A model generated the notes under the pieces. That model was not told where the DNA came from and did no database searches. It saw nothing but the letters and a program-made list of their open reading frames with translations. The position numbers and the translations under genes were made by a program. This document shows, in pieces, positions 7,350 through 12,085 of a stretch of 12,085 nt of DNA (the stretch's first letter is position 1; every line of letters starts with the position of its first letter). The DNA is taken from contig URQJ01000042.1 of assembly GCA_900549945.1 (NCBI GenBank), positions 1 to 12,085 on the forward strand, in the 5' to 3' direction. The DNA is from an uncultured Oscillospiraceae bacterium (lineage in GTDB: Bacteria; Bacillota; Clostridia; Oscillospirales; Acutalibacteraceae).

Positions 7350-7378
7350 TTGACCAAAGCCGCGATTTGCGGTAAGAT
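7350..7378 (+). promoter_or_regulatory. Sigma-A-type promoter of the DUF1294-HAD-comEC-holA-rnmV operon
   Basis: -35 TTGACC (7350-7355) and -10 TAAGAT (7373-7378) are separated by 17 bases. The start point would be near 7385, giving a leader of about 40 bases before the ATG at 7424. A small dyad, CCGC-GATTT-GCGG (7360-7372), fills most of the spacer and could be bound by a regulator, though it is short. Confidence 0.65.
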
Positions 7379-7423
7379 AAACCTGTCCTGATACAACAAT
7401 AATTATGAGGGAATGGAAGAATT

Positions 7424-7711
7424 ATGCCCGAGCCCGTTCTGTATGCGGTTCTTTTCTATCTGGCCGCAGTCAATCTCACAGCGGCGCTGCTCGCCGTTTC
7501 CGATAAGCGCCGTGCGCGGCGCGGCGGCTGGCGCATACCGGAGCGCACGCTTTTGCTTTTCGGCTTTTTCGGCGGCGCAGCCGGTGAATTTATCGCCATG
7601 CTTCTGGTCCGCCACAAAACGAAGCACTTGAAATTCATGCTTTTGCTGCCGCTCTTTATCCTCTTGCAGCTTGCGGCGGCAGGCTTTGCCGCATATTTTC
7701 TGACCCGATGA
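7424..7711 (+). CDS. DUF1294 family small membrane protein
   Basis: Protein of 95 residues matching the DUF1294 pattern: a hydrophobic N-terminal segment (about 4-24), the conserved core SDKRRARRGGWRIPE followed by LLLFGFFGGAAGEF, then MLLVRHKTKHLKF, and a final hydrophobic stretch (about 70-92). It should be an inner-membrane protein with about three hydrophobic segments and the basic loops in the cytoplasm. The function of DUF1294 is not known. The start ATG has GGAAG 4 bases upstream, after a leader from the promoter at 7350-7378. It is the first gene of the plus-strand operon, and its stop lies 17 bases before the GTG start of the HAD phosphatase (or overlaps an alternative ATG by 4 bases). 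Confidence 0.9.
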   Translation: MPEPVLYAVLFYLAAVNLTAALLAVSDKRRARRGGWRIPERTLLLFGFFGGAAGEFIAMLLVRHKTKHLKFMLLLPLFILLQLAAAGFAAYFLTR

Positions 7712-7728
7712 AAGGCAGGCGACGCAAC

Positions 7729-8430
7729 GTGTACAAATACCTCCTCTTCGACATCGACCAAACGCTGCTCGATTTCAACCGCGATATGGCGGAAGCATTC
7801 GAGCGCATGTACGAGGCCGCGGGCTTTCATGCGGTACTGCCCATCAGCCCCGATGTGCGCGAGCGGTACAATGCCTGCAACGAGCGCTGGTGGCGGCGCT
7901 TTGAACAGGGGCTGTGCACAAAACCGGAGCTCTACCGCGGCCGCTTCGTCGATTTCTTCCGTGAAGCCGGCCTGCCGCCGCGCGATCCGGATAAAATCAA
8001 TGCGCTGTACTTTGAATTTCTCGGGCAGACGGGCACTGTTTTCCCCGGTGCAACAGAGCTGCTCGCATCGCTCTCCGCGCAATACCCGATTTACATCGTG
8101 ACAAACGGAAATGCCTCTTCACAGAAAACGCGGCTGCAAAACTCCGGCCTGCTGCCCTATATCCGCGGCTGCTTCATCTCTGAGACAGCGGGCGCGGCGA
8201 AGCCGGACAAGCGCTATTTCGATTACGTGCTGTCGCATATTCCGGGCGCCGCGGCAAAGGACTGCGTCGTGATCGGCGATTCCTTGACCTCCGACATGTG
8301 CGGCGCGCGGAACGCCGGTATGGATTCTATCTGGTACAATCCCGACGGCATAGAAAACACGGTCGGCGTGCCGGTGACGTATGAAGTCAAAGGCTACGGC
8401 GAGATCCGCCGTCTGCTGCTCGGAGTGTGA
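7729..8430 (+). CDS. YjjG-like HAD-superfamily phosphatase (noncanonical pyrimidine nucleotidase type)
   Basis: A 233-residue HAD hydrolase with a helical cap (subfamily IA). Motif I is FDIDQTLLDF with nucleophile D8 and acid/base D10; motif II is the threonine of VTNGNA (T125); motif III is the lysine of AAKPDKRYFDY (K158); motif IV is GDSLTSD (D184, D189). Length and layout match the YjjG/YfnB group, which removes phosphate from noncanonical or damaged pyrimidine nucleotides (house cleaning) and has broad activity; the exact substrate here is an inference. Start: GTG 7729 gives MYKYLLFDID, the normal family beginning, and has AAAGGCAGG (7711-7719) upstream. The in-frame ATG at 7708 overlaps the DUF1294 stop as ATGA but has no Shine-Dalgarno and would add a basic KGRRRN tail; it remains possible through coupling. 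Confidence 0.9.
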   Translation: MYKYLLFDIDQTLLDFNRDMAEAFERMYEAAGFHAVLPISPDVRERYNACNERWWRRFEQGLCTKPELYRGRFVDFFREAGLPPRDPDKINALYFEFLGQTGTVFPGATELLASLSAQYPIYIVTNGNASSQKTRLQNSGLLPYIRGCFISETAGAAKPDKRYFDYVLSHIPGAAAKDCVVIGDSLTSDMCGARNAGMDSIWYNPDGIENTVGVPVTYEVKGYGEIRRLLLGV

Positions 8431-8434
8431 CCGC

Positions 8435-10603
8435 ATGAAAGCTGTGTCGCGCCCGGCGGTTTATATCGGCTTCTCCTATTTCGGCACGCTCGTGCTCGCG
8501 GTTTTTCTCGGCGAAAGCGTCACGCCCTTCGCTGCCGCGGCGCTTCTAATTCTGTGTGCCCTGTGCCTCCTTTTTCGGCAGCACCGCGCGCACCCGGCGC
8601 GGATGCTCGTGCTCATCGCGGCAGCCGCCGCAATGACGGTGTTTTCCGTACAAACGCTTTTAACCGTGCGCCCTGCCGAGCGCTATCTCAACAACACCTA
8701 CCGCATCCGCGCCGTTTTAGAATCGGAGCCGGAGCGCTATTCCGGAAATTACCGGTATACGGCGCGCGTGTGCGCGATTGAGGATACCGGCCAAACCGTA
8801 GATTTCTCGGTCCGCCTGTCGCACGGCGAAGCGCTTCCGGCAGAGATCGGCGACACGGTCTCGTGCACCGCTCGGTTCGTCCCCTTCAACGATAACGGCG
8901 GGCTTTCCTCGCGCGCCGCACAGCTCGCCCACGGCAAGCTTTTTGCAGCCTATATCACCGATTATGAGAGCATCGCCGTCACCCCGGCGGAAAACAGGCC
9001 GCCCGCCTATTACAGCGCCGCCATACGCGCGCATGTGCAGAACAGCCTGCGCCGTGCGCTGCCGACCGATGAAGCCGCCGTACTTTCCGCCATGCTGCTC
9101 GGTTTTCGGGACAATGTTCCCGATGCGCTCAACAGTGCGTACCGTGTGGCCGGCGCCTCGCACATCCTCGTTATCTCCGGCATGCATATGTCGATCGTCA
9201 CGCAGTTTGCGCTCGGCGGACTCTGCCTGCTCGGCGTGCGCCGGCGGTACGCCGCGGGGATCTCCATCGCATTTATCCTCGCCTTTATGGTGGTTTCCGG
9301 CATGTCCGCCACAGTCGTGCGCAGCGGCATCATGCAGATCATTTTGCTCTGCGGGGTTTTGATCGGCCGCACGGCGGACGCGCTGAACTCGCTCGCGGTC
9401 GCCATCCTGTTTCTGGCGCTCACAAACCCGTTTTGTGCCGGCGACGTTTCCCTGCTGCTCTCCTTTTCCGCGACACTCGGCATCATCGCGCTTTCGCCGC
9501 GCATGATGGATGTGCTGACCGGGCGCATCCAAAGCGTGCAACGCCGGCAGTTTCTCACGCGGATCCTGTCGCCCGCTGCGGCATCCGTCTGCGCGATCCT
9601 CGGCTCGCTGCCCGTGCAGCTCTACGTATTCGGCAGCATCAACCTCGCTGCCGTGCTGACTTCGGTGCTCGCGCTCTACGCCTCGGCCTGGCTGATCCGC
9701 TTCGGCGTGCTTGCGGCGATCCTGCTCAGTTTTCCGGTTTTGGCGCCCGCCGCCGCGCCGTTCGTCTTTCTGAGCGGCCTGCTTGCAAAATATCAGAATG
9801 CCGTGGTGCGGCTGATCGCCGGCGCTCTGCCGGATACGCTCTGCATCGCCGGCCTATATGCCGCCCCCGCCGTTTTGATCTGCGTCGTCTTTCTGCTCTG
9901 TGGCTTCCGTATCCTGCGGGGGCGACACATTGCGGCAGCCTATGCCCTTGCGGCGGGCGTCCTGCTCGTCGGGATGGGCGCGAATGCCGCGCTGAACAGC
10001 CATGGAGCGCGGCTGCTGGTCTTTACCACGCCGACCGCCGCCTGCACGGCCTACATTGAGAACAGCGCTGCCTATATTTTCAGCTGTACGGGCAGCAGCA
10101 CGGCTGTCGGCGGTGCACTGCGGGATTACGGCGCGGAGCGCATCGCTTTGCTTCACGTACAGTCCGATGAAAAATCCATCCGCTGTGCGCAGGCGCTCGC
10201 CGAGGAATTCCGCGTCTCCACCGTCCTTTATCCCGATTCCGTTTATTTCCCGGTCGAATCGGACACGCAGGGTATCGCCTACGCCTACGGCACGGACGGG
10301 CAGATTTCCGATACCGCGGCGTACAGCGTTTCCGGCCGTGGAGACTGCATTGAGCTCTCGGCCGGCGGGCTTCAGATCCTGCTGGAGGGCGGAGACGGCG
10401 GATTTTTCGGCGAAACCGCGGATATATGCGTCACGGATAAGGCCGGCGGCGTACCGAACGGCGCGCTTACGATCCTGCAAACGGAGGACACACGGCAGAC
10501 CGCCGGCGTGCTCCCGACCGGACGCTATATTCTGGCGGGCGAACACGAACATATCTGCCTGCGCTTTGCAGGCGACGGCAGCTATACGATATACGGCGGC
10601 TGA
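8435..10603 (+). CDS. comEC: ComEC/Rec2-family DNA-uptake channel with degenerate C-terminal metallo-beta-lactamase-like domain
   Basis: Polytopic membrane protein of 722 residues, the predicted channel for single-stranded DNA during natural transformation. Order: two or three N-terminal membrane segments (about 6-75); a DUF4131 OB-like domain (about 85-180); the ComEC/Rec2 competence domain (about 195-490) with SHILVISGMHMSIV (242-255), SGMSATVVRSGIMQ (288-301) and NPFCAGDVSLLLSFSATLGI (331-350); and a soluble C-terminal region (about 525-722). The last part aligns by position with the metallo-beta-lactamase domain seen in many ComEC proteins, but the HxHxDH motif is missing: where it is expected the sequence is ALLHVQSDEKS. 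Start ATG 8435 has GGAG (8422-8425) 9 bases upstream and is 4 bases past the HAD stop; the frame is open further upstream but inside the HAD gene. It is followed closely by holA, an arrangement also seen (nearby) in B. subtilis. Channel function is probable; nuclease function of the C-terminus is doubtful. Confidence 0.92.
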   Translation: MKAVSRPAVYIGFSYFGTLVLAVFLGESVTPFAAAALLILCALCLLFRQHRAHPARMLVLIAAAAAMTVFSVQTLLTVRPAERYLNNTYRIRAVLESEPERYSGNYRYTARVCAIEDTGQTVDFSVRLSHGEALPAEIGDTVSCTARFVPFNDNGGLSSRAAQLAHGKLFAAYITDYESIAVTPAENRPPAYYSAAIRAHVQNSLRRALPTDEAAVLSAMLLGFRDNVPDALNSAYRVAGASHILVISGMHMSIVTQFALGGLCLLGVRRRYAAGISIAFILAFMVVSGMSATVVRSGIMQIILLCGVLIGRTADALNSLAVAILFLALTNPFCAGDVSLLLSFSATLGIIALSPRMMDVLTGRIQSVQRRQFLTRILSPAAASVCAILGSLPVQLYVFGSINLAAVLTSVLALYASAWLIRFGVLAAILLSFPVLAPAAAPFVFLSGLLAKYQNAVVRLIAGALPDTLCIAGLYAAPAVLICVVFLLCGFRILRGRHIAAAYALAAGVLLVGMGANAALNSHGARLLVFTTPTAACTAYIENSAAYIFSCTGSSTAVGGALRDYGAERIALLHVQSDEKSIRCAQALAEEFRVSTVLYPDSVYFPVESDTQGIAYAYGTDGQISDTAAYSVSGRGDCIELSAGGLQILLEGGDGGFFGETADICVTDKAGGVPNGALTILQTEDTRQTAGVLPTGRYILAGEHEHICLRFAGDGSYTIYGG

Positions 10604-10609
10604 GCCGCC
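10595..10609. other. Small hairpin at the comEC stop codon
   Basis: A 6-bp perfect GC stem (GGCGGC at 10595-10600 with GCCGCC at 10604-10609) places the comEC TGA stop codon exactly in its 3-base loop. No T run follows, so it is not an intrinsic terminator; holA begins 15 bases later. It could limit read-through or reinitiation, or be chance. Confidence 0.4.
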
Positions 10610-10624
10610 CGGAAAGGATACGAT

Positions 10625-11680
10625 ATGCCTGAAATCAATGAAAGCAAGCTGCGGGAGCAGATCTCGAAGAATCAGCTCGCCCCGCTGTATTTCCTCTATG
10701 GGGACGAAAAATTCCTCGTCAAGCGCGATATCCTGCGGCTGACAAAGAAGTTTGCCGCGGCGGATTTCCCGGAATTCAACTACAACGAATTCCCGCACAC
10801 GGCCTCGGTCGACGAGATCGCCGACGCCGCGGAGGCCCTGCCGTTCATGGCCGAGCGCAAGTGCGTGACAGTCTCCGACTTGAACGTCGAATCGCTCGGC
10901 GCCGCCGAGCTCAGCAAGCTGCACGAGCTGATCGAAAACGTGCCGGAAACGACGGTGCTCATTTTCTTCCTGCCGACGCTCGAAATCGACGTAAAAAAAA
11001 GCGCCAAATGGCGCAATTTCATCAAAAAGATCGATGCGGCCGGCTGTTCGCTGTGCTATGCGCGCCGCAGTGAAAGCGACCTCGAGAAGTTCCTATGCCG
11101 CGAGGCTGAGAAGCGGGGCTGCACGCTGTCCCGCACGCTCGCGAACCGCATGATCCGCTACGCCGGCAGCGACCTGAACGCTCTGACAAACGAGCTTCAA
11201 AAGCTCTGCGCCTTCGCAGGCGGCGGCGAAATCACAGCGGAGCAGATCGAAGAGATTGTCACGAAGAACATGGAGACGACGGTCTTTCTTTTAAGCAACG
11301 CGCTCGTGCGCGGCGATTATTCCAAGGCTTACACCCTGCTCGACCTGCTGATCAATCAGGGCGAAAAACCGCTCACGATTCTCTCCGTGCTGAGCGGCGC
11401 GTATATTGACATGTACCGCGTCCGCGCCGCGATCCAAAGCGGCAAAACTTCGCTGGCTCCCGCGGAGTACGGCGACTATAAGGGGCGTGACTTCCGGCTG
11501 AAATACGCCGAGCGCGATATGCGCGACCTCTCGCTCGAGGTGCTGCGCGAGAGCATCGCCCTCCTGCTCGACTGCGATCTCTCTCTGAAGCTCTCGACCG
11601 GCGACACGATGGACCGCGTTGTGCTGGAAAAGCTCTTTTCGAAGCTGCTTTTCGCGGCGCACCGCGGCCACGTGGCCTGA
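10625..11680 (+). CDS. holA: DNA polymerase III subunit delta (clamp loader)
   Basis: Delta subunit of the replicative clamp-loader complex; it opens the beta sliding clamp ring at primer-template junctions, in the cytoplasm at the replication fork. The 351 residues match the family length (about 340-350). The N-terminal LAPLYFLYGDEKFLVKRDI block, an AAA+-like fold without a working nucleotide site, is typical, as are the middle LMNR-like helices ANRMIRYAGSDLNALTNELQKL and the collar domain with VFLLSNALVRGDYSKAY and LLDLLINQGEKPLTILSVLSG. AAAGGA (10613-10618) lies 6 bases before the ATG. It is downstream of comEC with a 21-base gap and upstream of rnmV with a 13-base gap, so it is expected to be cotranscribed. 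Nothing is odd within the gene. Confidence 0.95.
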   Translation: MPEINESKLREQISKNQLAPLYFLYGDEKFLVKRDILRLTKKFAAADFPEFNYNEFPHTASVDEIADAAEALPFMAERKCVTVSDLNVESLGAAELSKLHELIENVPETTVLIFFLPTLEIDVKKSAKWRNFIKKIDAAGCSLCYARRSESDLEKFLCREAEKRGCTLSRTLANRMIRYAGSDLNALTNELQKLCAFAGGGEITAEQIEEIVTKNMETTVFLLSNALVRGDYSKAYTLLDLLINQGEKPLTILSVLSGAYIDMYRVRAAIQSGKTSLAPAEYGDYKGRDFRLKYAERDMRDLSLEVLRESIALLLDCDLSLKLSTGDTMDRVVLEKLFSKLLFAAHRGHVA

Positions 11681-11693
11681 GCCGGAGGTGCGT

Positions 11694-12085
11694 ATGCTTG
11701 CGATTCGCGAGGCCGTCGTCGTCGAGGGACGGTACGATAAAATCAAGCTGTCGTCGCTTGTGGACACCGTGATTGTCGAGACGAACGGCTTTTCCATCTA
11801 CAAGGACGCCGAAAAGCGCGCCTTTATTAAAAAGCTCGCCGCCGAGCGCGGGGTTGTGATCCTAACGGACAGCGACAGCGCCGGGCGGCAGATCCGCAGC
11901 TGCGTCGCCTCGTGGCTGCCGGCGGAGCAGGTGCGTCACGCCTATATCCCGGATATTTACGGAAAAGAACGGCGCAAGGCCGCGCCCTCCAAAGAGGGAA
12001 AGCTCGGCGTGGAGGGCGTGCCGGCCGAGGTGCTGCTCGAGGCGCTGCGCTGCGCCGGCGTGACGGTGGATGCGGCCGCTGTGCC
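11694..12085 (+). CDS. rnmV: Ribonuclease M5 (5S rRNA maturation), 3' end outside window
   Basis: The frame is open from ATG 11694 to the window edge; 130 residues are visible of an expected 180-190. RNase M5 is a Toprim-domain nuclease that cuts both sides of the 5S rRNA precursor. The Toprim motifs are in place: VVVEGRYD with catalytic E11, ETNGFSI (29-35), and VVILTDSDSAGRQIR with D59 and D61, followed by a lysine-rich segment and LGVEGVPAEVLLEAL, which matches the family's IGVE block. GGAGG (11684-11688) lies 5 bases before the ATG, a strong site. The gap to holA is 13 bases, so it belongs to the same operon. In B. subtilis rnmV is next to ksgA (rsmA); whether that follows here lies beyond the window. 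The full identity is well supported, though the C-terminus is not seen. Confidence 0.9.
   Translation, partial: MLAIREAVVVEGRYDKIKLSSLVDTVIVETNGFSIYKDAEKRAFIKKLAAERGVVILTDSDSAGRQIRSCVASWLPAEQVRHAYIPDIYGKERRKAAPSKEGKLGVEGVPAEVLLEALRCAGVTVDAAAV

Noticed and set aside
7306..7423. A promoter for the GHL10 gene on the minus strand
   Set aside because: Candidate boxes had poor -35 matches or wrong spacing (for example 14 bases), so none is reported.
8717..9541. A 274-codon minus-strand frame inside comEC
   Set aside because: Composition reflects the reverse of a hydrophobic membrane protein (Arg, Asp, Glu, His-rich), and no motif was recognised.
9854..10924. A 356-codon minus-strand frame across the comEC-holA junction
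   Set aside because: No ribosome site or domain, an Arg/Gly/Ala-rich product, and it covers two well-identified plus-strand genes and their gap.

Overview
The window is GC-rich coding DNA, about 90% or more genes, with short Shine-Dalgarno-led intergenic gaps. Gene content (a YqeV/MtaB-type methylthiotransferase, a ComEC-HolA pair, RNase M5, an ABC-F ATPase, a GHL10 protein, an XRE-cupin regulator beside an acyl-CoA synthetase) suggests a chromosomal segment of a high-GC Clostridia member, perhaps Oscillospiraceae/Ruminococcaceae-like. The lineage is an inference from gene content and style; no rRNA is present to confirm it.

Layout. (1) Positions 1-3531, plus strand: the 3' part of an ABC-F translation factor overlaps mtaB, a tRNA t6A37 methylthiotransferase. 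mtaB in turn overlaps an aminoglycoside nucleotidyltransferase gene (AadA/ANT family) that is broken by a one-base deletion next to its catalytic motif. A strong hairpin at 3537-3571 ends this group and, read from the other side, the next one. (2) Positions 3625-6024, minus strand: an XRE-cupin regulator (TTG start) is followed by a medium-chain-type acyl-CoA synthetase, read as a two-gene unit from a well-formed promoter at 5964-5992. (3) Positions 6025-7305, minus strand: a membrane-anchored GHL10-family (DUF187) putative glycan hydrolase. (4) Positions 7350-12085, plus strand: a promoter at 7350-7378 leads into a DUF1294 membrane protein, a YjjG-like HAD phosphatase, ComEC, holA (DNA polymerase III delta) and the first 130 codons of rnmV (RNase M5). 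All are tightly spaced and probably one operon.

Most of the window is housekeeping: translation quality control and tRNA modification, DNA uptake, replication clamp loading and 5S rRNA maturation. The unusual points are the frameshifted resistance-type gene (which also has Gly-Pro in place of the usual Gly-Ser), a ComEC whose C-terminal metallo-beta-lactamase-like domain has lost its metal-binding motif, and the XRE-cupin/acyl-CoA synthetase unit with a spaced direct repeat over its promoter. I found no CRISPR array, transposon, tRNA or rRNA and no clear new multi-gene system. The largest gap without a gene is about 120 bases.
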